Shown piece after piece: positions 32,732 to 42,274 of a DNA stretch of 42,274 nt. The notes under the pieces are model-generated. The model was given only the letters and a program-made list of their open reading frames with translations, ran no database searches and was not told the origin of the DNA. This DNA comes from Elysia marginata (Eukaryota > Mollusca > Gastropoda > Plakobranchidae), in contig BMAT01006140.1 in assembly GCA_019649035.1 (NCBI GenBank), positions 77,394 through 119,667 of the forward strand, read 5' to 3'. The position numbers were made by a program, and so were the translations under genes. Within the stretch, counting starts at the first letter, position 1. Each line of letters starts with the position of its first letter.

Positions 32732-35700
32732 CTGTTGAAAAGAGACAAAGGATATTTTTAAACAGAACTAATGAAAGTCACATGATTATGATGTTCATTT
32801 CGTATTTTATCAAAGCGATCAATACCAAGAAAGTACTTGCTTGTTTTCTTCTTTTTTCTTGATTCTTTTTTTTTATTCTTAAAAATAATAAGCTTAAAAG
32901 TCTCTTCAGTGAGCCATACATTTCGTGGAAATTTTTAAAATAATAATAATAGCAATATAATAATAAAAATAACGCTTTATTTATAACGCGCCCAAAATCC
33001 ACTAGAAAGTGCTGAATGACGCAATACAAAAAAATCAACATCAAAAATATTCAAAGAAATACATGTATACATCACATTGAATGGATCTTTAAAATTCCAC
33101 GAAAAAATAGAGGTACAAAGTTCTAAAACTTCTTTTAAAAGGTTAGCAAATGTAAGACCTATTTACTTGACCTAAGTGTAAAACATAAGCATAAAAATTA
33201 CGTGACTGATTAAAAATATTACAAGAGAGGAATTGATTTCTGTCTTGAGTTTCTTTTTAAAAATACTGAAAATGTTGCAAGTGCATGTATCCTTAGACAG
33301 GGAATTCCAAACAGTTGGGACAGAAGTTGAAAAAGCCTAGGTTTCAAAACTACAAGAAATGAAATTTGCACACAGTAAATTTTAATTTGAAGATCTTATA
33401 GTACGTACAGGTTTGTAAGGTACAACTAGGTCTTGGAGATAGGAAGGGGCTAGATTTTAAGACATTTAAAAGTTTGACATACTGTCTTAAAACAAATGCG
33501 TTGTTCAATAATTGGGAACCAATGGAACCCCCTTAATCGTCCAAAAGTCCTATCTTATTAGTTACAAAGTTTTTGAATTTGCATGTTCCTACATAAGAAG
33601 TTTTAACAAACAACTTATTCAAGGATTTCTATACTTAAGAAGACAACTAATTCAAACTGACCTGTAGTAGTCAACATGACTTAACACCAATATACAAACA
33701 CATTATTAAAATTTATTTATTTGTATTCTTTAAACTTTAGATGCTGCTGAATTTAGTTCATCAATTTTTAATACCAGAAAAAAACAGGGTGCAGCGTGGT
33801 AGAGTGGTTAGCGCATCAGACTTGTGATCTGACAGTTGTGGGTTCGATTCCACACCATGAAATGTTGCAGTTGCCTTGGCAAAGCAATTTGCCCTAACTT
33901 TCCCCAGTCTACCAACCTGTAAAATAGGTACCCAGCTACAGGCAATGCTTGAATATGTGATATGCCTCTGCAACACCCTGCATGTGGGTCAAAAGTGGCT
34001 TTTAAGTGTATTGATCTGCTGCTGGGGCATTAGTGGCGCTGCTCTTGTGGAGACACATTTACTCTCAGTAATGAAGCCAAATCTCCCGAAAGGGATTAAT
34101 ACCGTGTAATAAAAACAAAACAAAAATGCTCCAACCGAAAAGAACACAATCTTCTTTTGTTTTCTTTGGTTTCCTTACCTCTGAGAGCTTGCACGGATGA
34201 CAGGCAAACATATCCCTGACAGAGCACTGAGTATAGCTGGCCGTAGGACTGGCCCCAGAGAAGGGCTGGTATAGCCAGAACCCGACCCAGGTTTGCCACA
34301 ATGACAGCTCTAGTTATCAGTTTGCTGAAAAAAATGTAGCTATACAACTTAATTTTTATAAAAAACTATAATGACTGGATTAGTGACTGACGACAGAGAC
34401 ACCTCTTATCTTCTAGAAATAAATAACTTTGTTGACTGGTGTGACAATAACTATCTTGAATTGAATGTTGATAAAACAAAAGAAATGGTGGTTGATTTCA
34501 GGAAAAATAGTTCGTCACCAGAGGCAGTGAAAATAAAAGGAAGAGAAGTTGAAAGAGTTAACAGTTTTAAGTACCTTGGAACTACTATTGACAAATGGTC
34601 TTACTTGGGCGCAAAATACTGACAATATCGTTAATAAGGCAAAGACAAGAATGTACTGCCTACCCAAGCTTAGGTCTTTTAAAGTAAATCAACAATTGCT
34701 TCAAATATTTTACTCATATTTTGTGAGCAGTGTTTTATCATTCGGCCTTATATGCTGAAGGGGAAGTTTATGTAAGCACGACAAGGAGCGCCTGAACAAA
34801 ATTATTAGGAAAGGGGGTCGAGTGGTGGGTAAAAACCAAGACGATTTAGAAACTATCTGCGAAAGGAGAACAAAACAAAAGGCAGACTGTATACAAAATG
34901 ACCTAACACACCCTTTATGGACAGAGTTTAGCACGAGAGTCATCGAGCGTAGTGGAAGGCTAAGGGCCCCAAAAGCTAGAACACAGAGATACGCTAACTC
35001 GTTTATACCTAGATCTATTTCGTTACACAATAAAAATTTTAAAAGAATATTTCCCACAGTCTAGATCTAAATACTCCATACTTATATTGCCAATAATTTT
35101 TATGCTACGAATATACTTTGATTGCTTTTTAAGAGTGTGATATTAGTATATAGATAATTATTATATATAAAAAGGCTGTGATTTAAAGTTAAAGATTTAT
35201 ACTAACATTTTTAATTTATACCTTCTATGTCTATGTTCATAACTGTTTTTTTGTTTTTTATGAGAAGCTTGTCCCAAGAATTTCCCCTAGGGGGATCAAT
35301 AAAGAATTTTGAATCTTTGAAAAAAAAAAAAAAGAGGTCTTATGAGAAATTTGTACATTTTTTCTTCCTATTAAGGCTGTGCACATTTAAAAAATATTGC
35401 ATTTCACTCCCTAAATAGCAGACGCTACCAGCAGTCAAGAGTAAAACTCTTTTTTGCAATAGATCAATGCGATTCTAATTCAAGTTGGGCCACATTGATC
35501 CATAGCACAAAAGAGTTGTACAGTAGAACTCTGACATAACGGCACAAATGGATTATTTTTTTAAATGCCATTAAAACAGAAGATAACAAAGGCAACTAAA
35601 ATTAATGGGTAAAAATTCATTCTCTAGTAGGAGAAAATGGGGCTTGAGCTTTGATTAGTAATTAAGTAAAGAATGCTCCCTTGCTTGGATGACTATCACA

Positions 35701-38700
35701 AGTGACCAATGCTAATGAAGGCCAAAAGTTTAATTAGTTGCTTAAATTAATCAAGTTAAGTTTTGTACGTGTTATGATGAAGAGCGGTTCGCGTGCACTC
35801 CTTAATTCCCTGCTCATTTACCTTTGAGGTTTTTTTTTCAGCTGCCTTAATTATAGTCAACTTTTGTTCAAGACTAAGGGATTTGCGTTTTCTGACATGT
35901 TTTGATATTAAAGCCAATGTAATTTCTAATCACTACACAACATGTAAAACTCGGAGGATTGGGAATGAGAATAGAGTACAAAATTATCGTTTTTGTCTGC
36001 AAGCAATTGACTTCAAAGAGAGAGTTTGCCAACAAGAACGACAATTTGTGCTCTAATCTCATTCCCAATAGTCAATCAGTAAAATCTATGATTTTGATGA
36101 TAGGTATTTATGAATGTGTCAATGTGCTCAACAACTTGACTAGAAGCAAAGAGATGGGCTAGATCTGAATATGGTGAACCCACACTTCCTTGCCGATCTA
36201 AATTTGTGAAAAATCTTATACACATGGTGTCCCCCTCCCCTCAACACAAACGAACCTAACCTAACTACAGCCCGGAACATTGTACACAGAGTTTACTGTT
36301 ATTGTTTGTCCCCTAAATATAGGAGATGCTTACAGTGCAATACATAAGTAGTGATACCATTACAATTAACAAGGGACTGACCAAATGGTTGCCTAGCAAG
36401 AGAGGGCAAACTGGAAGCTAGGGGATAGGGAAGGGCATAAGGCCATGGTGCTTTGTAACTGTCAGGCCTATCAATATCACTGTCAGTACCATGAGGTTGC
36501 ATTGTGATCAATACAGGCGCTCAGGAATGTCTTGTGCGAGTGGTATAAAGGATGCGGCAATCTGAGAGGGGAATCATGCATACACCAGGAACATCTAAAA
36601 CAACCTTTTTAAATCTTAAAATATTCAATTTCTAAGAAAATTAAAAAGGATTTAACAATGGGATTTTTTTCTTCATATTAAACTATTTCAAAACAAGCTT
36701 GGGCCATTTTTTTGTGATTCACAGTAGTTACCTTCAACAAAAATATCATCACAATAAAGTTTTTTTTTAATCTATTCTAGCTTTTGAAAGTCTTTTATCG
36801 GTAGTAGAAGATTTACATTAATCTATGGAGCATTTTTTCAAATCTATTTTAAAAATTGCGAATAAAAAGAGAGAATAAGATAGTGTAGTGTACAAAATTT
36901 CACAACATCATTACCTGTTGATTGAAATGTGTCTATGATGCAAAACACGCTTGATGAAGAAAACAACTAAAACTGTGGCAAGGAGGGTCAAGAGCTCTGA
37001 AATAACAAATGGTTTTTAAATGAATTCAGTTTATACAGAAATAAGAAGGACGAAAAAAAAAACATAATGAAATTGTAAAGTTGTATTAGAACTATTACTT
37101 CATACTTTTTATTTATGAAGAACTCTTACAATGTTTAGAGGAAAAAAGGAAAAATAACAACCCCTAAAGATTTGCACAAACAATTCTAATAAAATTTGTA
37201 TTTTAGATGGATTGAAACAAATACGTCTCAGAAAATAATTTGACAATTAAAGAAAAATTATCTCATTATATCAAGTATAAGCATCTTTCATTTTCTAAAA
37301 ATGTTGACCACTCTAGCAGAAAAATAGGCAGAATAAGCAATAACAGTAAAAGCAGTATATATGCTACAGCCAGATGAAAGTTTTTAATCCCTGCAAGTCA
37401 AACTTATTTTCTAAATTTCCCTTTTGTACTTAATATGACTGTGCTTGTTTTGTTTACTGACAGCTTTATGGTTTTATACGATAACTAGTTCCAATTTCTA
37501 TTTTTCTGGAGGGAAGGGTTTGGTTGTAAGGTTTTTTGGGGGGTTTCTTTATTTGGAGGGGGGAGGGGATTACTCATCTCACAAATTATTTCTGGTTTTT
37601 TTTTTTTAATAATATACTGGTAAACACAATGTTAAGAGTGATAACAGCAAAGAAAACAGAATCGCCAGTTTTAATACCTGAGGCAAAAGCCTGAGCTGGA
37701 ACATTGGCAGTCACATAATTATAAGATTTTAGTTCCAATGCCTTAATCGGCAATAGAGAGCTAGAAGATTGGCAATAAGTTCAGTAACATGACAAATTGT
37801 CCCTTATATCCAAGTAGCAATGGTAGAGCTCAATATTGACAATGACAGACTGCCAGTTACAATACCTGAAGCAGCAATAATGTAGTTGAGATAAAGCTCC
37901 AGACCCAGATAAGAATAATTAATGGGATGTTCACCGAGCAAGCCTTTGTTAGAGAGCTCAGATCGTTGCAGCACAAGCTTGGAAAAAGCATCACAGATCC
38001 AGAGAAGGAGTGCCAGGTGCCAGGGTGACTGAGTGCGATGGTAATAATTACTACATGTTAATAGTAGATGGTAAAAGGATACTGAAATGATGAAAACTAC
38101 ATGTTGAAATAAGAAGGTAATCAGGTATCAGGGTGACTGAAATTATGAAAAGCACACGATAACAATGTAAGAAACCAGGTTATAGACTGACAGAAAATGA
38201 TGATAACTACATGTTAACATTAGATAGTAATCAGATGCTAGGGTGAATAAAATGATGATAATGTTAATACTCAAAGATAATAAATAAGGTGCAAAAATGA
38301 TTCAAATGATTATAATTACATGTTGACATGAGAAAGTATCACCTGCCTAAGTGAATGAAATGATGATAACTAAATATTGACATTTGAAGACCACCAGATG
38401 CCATGGCAACTAAAATAAGGATAAAAAATGTTAAGGATAAAAATTTACAACAATTGCCACCCGGGTTTAACAAATGATGATGATTACAATTGAAACAATA
38501 TATATTAAACTTTAACATTGAAAACTAATTTTGGAACAACTTTAAGGCTAAGCTTGTACAAACACACATACTGAATTACCCACACACAAAATACTCACAT
38601 CACTTTTTGTATTGATAAGCAAGTGTGTGTAAGCTTGACGTTGAAGGAGAAGAGCATCCAAAAGGATTACCACAGGATCATATTCCACATATTTGTCTGC

Positions 38701-40864
38701 TACCTTGTCACAGACTTTCTGGAAAAATTGAGAGGGAAAAAACGATCTAATGTGTTGAATTTTAATCTCAAATGTAAGGCTTTTAGACTGAATGCAACAA
38801 ACTATATATGTCCATCCTAAAAGTTCATGACAAGGATCTCCTTTGAATGTACAAAAAGTCATCAAGTTTTTCAGCCATTCCCAGAGTATTTCATGTAAAG
38901 GTATAGTGTAAAAAATTGTTTCCAAATTTAAAAAAATAGTACTGAACTATTATGATAAATTTTATAGACTTCCTTAACTCTGAAGATAAGTAAAAGCAAA
39001 CATGAATATCGATAGGAATGAAAGTAATTGTATCTTTTTACATGCTAAATGCAATTGGGAACAAGACATCGAGTGCATATAGTTGTCTTTTTGACTTCTC
39101 ACTACAGCATCAAATGCCAAACAATAAACAAAATAAGGGATAATTACTAGATCTAACAATCAAAACTTGAAGGAAAGAGAGAATGGGATAGTTAAGGTTT
39201 TGAAACAAAAAAGATTTGAAAAGCATGTTTGAGCAGGCAGAGTTAAAGCCAAAAAGCCAAGGAAAACTGAAAAGATAAATTGAGAAGAAAAACGAAGCAA
39301 GGTACAAAGCAAAAAAGAAAAAACTTTTAAAAAAAGGCAGGATTTCAATCTCCTCAGGCTCATGGTGAAGCTATGAAGATGTGTTCTATCCCTTTTCTAC
39401 AATTGTCAGGAAAATCCAAAGTTAGTTGGAACCGTTATGGAGACAGTTGACAATCGTATAATATGTTATCTCATGCACAAGTTCTACTTCTAGTCATGAA
39501 CATGATCATTTTAAAATTTTCTTTTGTTTGTTGAATTGATAATTGGTAAGAATAAACTAAGATTTCAACTTGAAAGTTGAATAGTGACATAACAAGACTT
39601 ACAAGTTAAAACTTCAGTTACACCAGTTTAGTATAGATGCATTAATATAAATATAAATGCTTTTTTTCAATGTAGTAATTTTTCACATTTCATAAGGCAC
39701 TAAAGCAGTGGAAACTTTAAAAAACCTTCCAAATTAATTTTCTATCTTTAGATGCTAAACAAATAGTAATTTTTTAAAACATGTTTTGTGTATACATGGC
39801 TCATCCTAGTGTAGCTCTGTACGCCTGTGTCTCCGCTTGCGTGAGTTTTCCTTGGTACAGCCACACGATGGGTTGGGTAACTGACAGGAGTGTGTTGCTA
39901 TTTTCATGCTCTGTGTAAGCATGGATTATGACCTGTCTTGATCTCTATAATGAATACTTTAAATCTAGATCTAGGCCTTTAAGTTTTTAACGGATCAAAT
40001 TTTTTATCTCAAGTCTAGGTTTCCAGAGACACTCCAACTTAGCATCTAAACTTCTTCAAAACTAGATCATAGGCCTCAATAGACTTGACTAGAACACAGG
40101 ACTACTGATGCAAACAAACTGGCAAAATTAGGTCAACATTTCGATTGGAAAATTTAATGTTTTTATTTTAAAAAGCATTAAATCGAAAGATTATAATGGT
40201 AAAGTAATGTTTTTAAAAATCATAACAAGAATACGAAAATGTTTATTTCTTGCTGTTTTTTTATTTTAGTAAGTAAGTCCATATTTCGTAAAATGGATCG
40301 TAAAGCATGGCTGCCACCCTAGTCCTGCTAGAAACAGGCCTACTATTGGTCAGTGCCGAAAAAAGAAATCGGAAAAGCGCATCTGACGCGACTAGCAGGC
40401 TTTTGGGGTCAGGCCGAGCACAGACTAGCGGAAGAGCAATACTGCGCGGTTACTATAAAAGGTACACATTTATTTGCACAGTGCGAGTTAGGTCAGATAC
40501 AGTACAGAAGCACCGGAGCTACACTAGGATGGGCCTATCACTTGGGTGTACCCTTTTAACAAATGGGTCCCTATAGTCTATAGACTTTGCCAAGAAATAC
40601 ATCAATATCGATTGTAAACTTTAACAGCTTCATCCTAAAAACCTATCTCTCTGACGAAATGATGGCATCCATATTAGGCTATATTTCTATTGACCTGACA
40701 AACTCTCTACTGCTAGGGACCGCAGTTGTTCAAGAGTGCCCTCTTCTTGTTGGGTTTTAATTATTTTTACTTACACAACGAGATATTTTGATACTCCCTC
40801 CTTTATAATCTCGGTACAAAGTATCAATCTCCGATCCACATTCAATGCATTGAAATTTCGCCAT
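32619..40864 (-). CDS. ARV1: ARV1 homologue, complete six-exon gene
   Basis: ER membrane protein needed for sterol distribution and implicated in GPI-anchor precursor and lipid homeostasis in yeast and mammals. The joined exons (90+120+163+82+146+113 bases) give 237 residues plus stop; human ARV1 is 271, the difference being mainly a shorter N-terminus here. The ARV1 homology domain is clear: MAKFQCIECGSEIDTLYRDY, zinc-type cysteines C6, C9, C30 and C33, and DKVADKYVEYDPVVILLDAL. Hydrophobic segments follow across exons 3/4 (LNYIIAAS then ELLTLLATVLVVFF), in exon 5 (AVIVANLGRVLAIPALLW) and in exon 6 (LWAVLAVTLGFTTQFVVSNF). All introns are GT-AG and frame is kept throughout. Start: the only ATG before the conserved FQCIECG. 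It converges with the Jagged gene. Introns carry a SINE, an L2-like LINE and a minisatellite. Confidence 0.95.
32935..33560 (+). repeat. Dispersed repeat, class uncertain, in ARV1 intron 5
   Basis: Starts with (TAA)n, then AACGCTTTATTTATAACGCG and CCCAAAATCCACTAGAAAGTG, and later GGGAATTCCAAACAGTTGGG. This arrangement, a trinucleotide run followed by 'CTTTATTTATA.CGC' and a 'GGCAGGGAGTTCCA..GTTTGGG' block, resembles a repeat seen in many animal genomes. I cannot name the class and the ends are approximate. Confidence 0.45.
33787..34128 (+). mobile_element. Second tRNA-derived SINE
   Basis: The head has an A box TGGTAGAGTGG (33797-33807), an anticodon-type stem TCAGA/TCTGA with loop CTTGTGA, and a B box GGTTCGATTCC (33841-33851). 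The T stem is one base short of pairing properly, so this is a SINE head and not a tRNA gene. The body includes CCCAGTCTACCAACCTGTAA and ends in an A-rich AAAACAAAACAAAAA tail. It is a different family from the element at 6719. Confidence 0.75.
34179..34324 (-). CDS. ARV1: ARV1 exon 5
   Basis: Encodes SKLITRAVIVANLGRVLAIP, ALLWGQSYGQLYSVLCQGYV and CLSSVQALR, aligning with human [20 protein letters not shown]...FQAIRV. Acceptor TTTTTTTCAG, donor GTAAGG. The SINE ends about 50 bases beyond its donor side and the L2 fragment starts about 40 bases beyond its acceptor. Confidence 0.93.
34366..35328 (+). mobile_element. L2-like LINE, 5'-truncated and broken
   Basis: Conceptual product: INNFVDWCDNNYLELNVDKT, KEMVVDFRKNSSSP, VNSFKYLGTTID, a one-base frameshift near 34591, GLTWAQNTDNIVNKAKTRMY, a stop at about 34756 where Trp is expected, then the C-terminal block RYANSFIPRSISLHN. 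These are L2/CR1-group reverse-transcriptase blocks. The 3' end reads TTTCCCCTAGGGGGATCAAT AAAG, the typical L2-style terminus, then an A-run. It lies antisense to ARV1 in intron 4. Confidence 0.82.
35519..35590 (+). mobile_element. Possible pogo/Tigger-like left end
   Basis: After TA comes CAGTAGAACTCTGACATAAC GGCAC, resembling a Tigger-type terminal repeat. No transposase or matching right end is seen nearby. Weak call. Confidence 0.35.
35958..36069. repeat. Inverted repeat able to form a long hairpin
   Basis: Left arm 35958-36002 begins ATTGGGAATGAGAATAGAGT; right arm 36026-36069 ends CTCTAATCTCATTCCCAAT. The arms pair over about 44 positions with a handful of mismatches and a 23-base loop. 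It lies in ARV1 intron 4. It could be a small foldback transposon or a structured RNA. Confidence 0.85.
36915..36996 (-). CDS. ARV1: ARV1 exon 4
   Basis: Encodes ELLTLLATVLVVFFIKRVLH then HRHISIN, the rest of a membrane helix and a basic loop. Acceptor TTATTTCAG, donor GTAATG; phase 1 in, 2 out. Joined straight to exon 3 it aligns with human IAALEQTAYFIGIFTFLW without a length change. Confidence 0.85.
37664..37873 (-). repeat. Duplicated splice-donor segment near ARV1 exon 3
   Basis: GCCAGTTTTAATACCTGAGG (37664 onward) resembles GCCAGTTACAATACCTGAAG (37852 onward), which spans the real exon 3 donor. On the - strand the first copy gives CCTCAG|GTATTA, a second potential donor 188 bases into the intron. 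Confidence 0.5.
37866..38028 (-). CDS. ARV1: ARV1 exon 3
   Basis: Encodes SPWHLALLLWICDAFSKLVL, QRSELSNKGLLGEHPINYSY and LGLELYLNYIIAAS. Acceptor CGCACTCAG at 38029 upward, donor GTATTG. Phase 0 in, 1 out. Its acceptor and first bases resemble the repeat unit of the adjoining minisatellite. Confidence 0.88.
38011..38490 (-). repeat. Decayed minisatellite overlapping the exon 3 acceptor of ARV1
   Basis: About eight diverged units of roughly 53-58 bases. On the + strand they share a core like AGGGTGACTGAAATGATGAT followed by AACTACATGTTAACAT and a GGTAATCAGG-like end. The unit closest to exon 3 (38011-38081) contains the acceptor and the first coding bases. Confidence 0.8.
38599..38718 (-). 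CDS. ARV1: ARV1 exon 2
   Basis: Encodes KVCDKVADKYVEYDPVVILL then DALLLQRQAYTHLLINTKSD, the most conserved block of the family (DKYIEYDPVIILI...QAYRH.LFNT in human). Acceptor TTTTTCCAG, donor GTGAGT, phase 0-0. The open frame continuing into the intron is read-through. Confidence 0.97.
40300..40576. other. GC-rich island in ARV1 intron 1, unexplained
   Basis: Clearly richer in G+C and CpG than its surroundings and open on the + strand in two frames (89 and 68 codons). It has CTATAAAAGG on the + strand near 40452. No protein family recognised and no clear splice sites; could be an alternative promoter or first exon, or an old insertion. Confidence 0.35.
40775..40864 (-). CDS. ARV1: ARV1 exon 1
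   Basis: Codes for residues 1-30, MAKFQCIECGSEIDTLYRDY then KGGSIKISRC. CxxC at residues 6-9 is the first half of the zinc motif. Donor GTAAGT (complement of 40769-40774), phase 0. Confidence 0.95.
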
Positions 40865-42274
40865 CGTGAGATCATCTAGATCTAGACTAACAAAGATTTC
40901 ACTTCCATTAAAATATAATTAAAATTGTTTACAAGTAGCCAAGCTTTCAGCTGCTTTCACGTTCACAGTAAATTTCTACTTTCACTCTCAGGGTATTTAC
41001 TTTTATGAACTTTCATTTTCGATTTTCAAAAGGCTTGTAACACTTTGCCGTGAAAAGTAAAAGTTTTATCGTGCTTTCAGATCTAAGAACTTCTCGATCT
41101 AGATCTATCACTGTATCAGTCTATCAGTAGTCTCAGATATATAGATCTAGATCATAGAGTTAATAATAGACATTGTAACTTGTTTATAAATAGATAAAAA
41201 CTGAGCCTGCTTGTTTACAGACTTACACTCTACTGCTAGTGCTAAATAGAAATATTTATTACACTATATTTATAACGGTAATCAGCTGTTTTACTCTTAT
41301 TCATGCCATTATTTTAAGAATAACTGTAACTGTTAGTTTTGCACTCATGACAGACTACTACTGAAACTATGGCTGGTTCATATTTTGAAGCATGACAAAC
41401 TTCTACTTGTAGACTGGAAAATTGTAAAGAGCCAATAGCCTGCCTTTTTTTTTTCTGAAGAAGTGTTTATCAAATTAGCTGCAATACTATTTTTAATTAA
41501 AACTTTAGTGTGACAAGATTGTTATCTGCAATAGCAACAGTCAAAAGCCTGTGGCTGATTGGCTGTCTGAGCAAATGTCAATGTTCTATTTAGTATTATG
41601 GTGGCTGACAATAGTGGTACCCAGTAGCGATTTTTCCCCCATGATTGCCTTTAGATGTTCTAATAGCTAGTTAAATTTTGGACGGGAATTACTTGACCCG
41701 TTTTTCATTGCATGGTGGCTGATACCCGTTTTTACATAGCAAATTTGTAGTGAGAGGCTGAAAAAGGTTAATATTTTAAAAACAAGTCAGTGGAACAGCT
41801 GTGAAGACAACTTGAGTCTTACAAGTTACAGCCTCTCAAAGCTAATGATGAAACTCGAACAAAACTAGGGTGCATTTGGGCTTGGTATGATACCACAGGG
41901 GATCGGCTTTAGAATTTAAGATTCACTTGATTGGAGATACATATAGGTCTACCTAAGTCAACAGTCTGCTAAAATAAAGACATCTGTCTAGGTGATCACT
42001 GAGTCAGTAATTGGGAACAGTCCTGAGTTAAGGGGGGAAATCTGCACTCCCACAGTGCCGATCAGTTATCCCTGGAAGACAACCCAAGGACAATGGATTG
42101 GAAAACAACCATAACCTGAATTGCATTTTCATTAATCCACTCTTCTTTACTATCACCTTTCAATATGTTGAACTGTTTTCAAATTTTTTTTCGTTGTTAT
42201 CCTTACAAGTACAAATCATCTTGTTGATTTTGTTGTTTTGCTCCTCTACGTCTATCAACTTGAACCTCTTCAAT
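40865..42274. other. ARV1 5' flank
   Basis: AT-rich sequence upstream of the ARV1 start codon. GATCTAGATC-type palindromes occur at about 40877, 41096 and 41143. Nothing else is recognised; no start of a neighbouring gene is visible up to the window end. Confidence 0.5.

Noticed and set aside
33787..33860. Possible functional tRNA gene with a TGT anticodon-like loop
   Set aside because: The T stem does not pair over five bases and the acceptor stem does not close; the continuation is a SINE body with an A-rich tail.
38974..39363. Phe/Leu-rich - strand open frames in ARV1 intron 1
   Set aside because: Composition reflects A-rich + strand sequence; no conserved motif or splice sites that fit ARV1.

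Overview
The window is eukaryotic, intron-rich and AT-rich (except for exons), with canonical GT-AG introns. It suggests a lophotrochozoan invertebrate, most likely a mollusc. This rests on gene content and repeat style (tRNA-headed SINE, RTE-like and L2-like LINE fragments, many trinucleotide arrays); the species cannot be named from sequence alone.

Two protein-coding genes are clear and they converge tail to tail. The first, on the + strand (1869-23229, 5' end outside the window), encodes a Jagged/Serrate-type Notch ligand. Twenty-three coding exons are visible. They give the end of the MNNL domain, the DSL domain, 16 EGF repeats in the same order as vertebrate Jagged1, a cysteine-rich VWC-like region, a transmembrane helix and an intracellular tail ending in a PDZ-type motif. 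All exon junctions keep frame. Signal peptide and most of MNNL lie upstream of the window. A 962-base assembly gap (21023-21984) sits where one further juxtamembrane exon is expected.

The second gene, on the - strand (40864 down to 32619), is a complete six-exon ARV1 homologue of 237 residues: an ER membrane protein for sterol/lipid homeostasis with an N-terminal CxxC...CxxC zinc motif. Its introns hold a SINE, an L2-like LINE fragment, a long inverted-repeat hairpin and a decayed minisatellite that includes the exon 3 acceptor.

Between the two stop codons (23230-32618) lies about 9.4 kb of AT-rich sequence: presumably long 3' UTRs plus intergenic DNA with simple repeats and local duplications. 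It also holds one orphan open exon on the - strand (30295-30656) that I cannot assign to a family.

Repeats of note: a SINE inserted in a CT microsatellite (6719-7028), an RTE-like LINE 3' end with a TGA-repeat tail (about 7670-8352), an L2-like LINE fragment (about 34366-35328), a second SINE (33787-34128), a dispersed repeat (about 32935-33560) and two pogo/Tigger-like terminal fragments. The most interesting leads are a decayed duplicate of a Jagged EGF exon, a tandem copy of a Jagged splice donor, the minisatellite around an ARV1 splice acceptor, the orphan exon and the hairpin.
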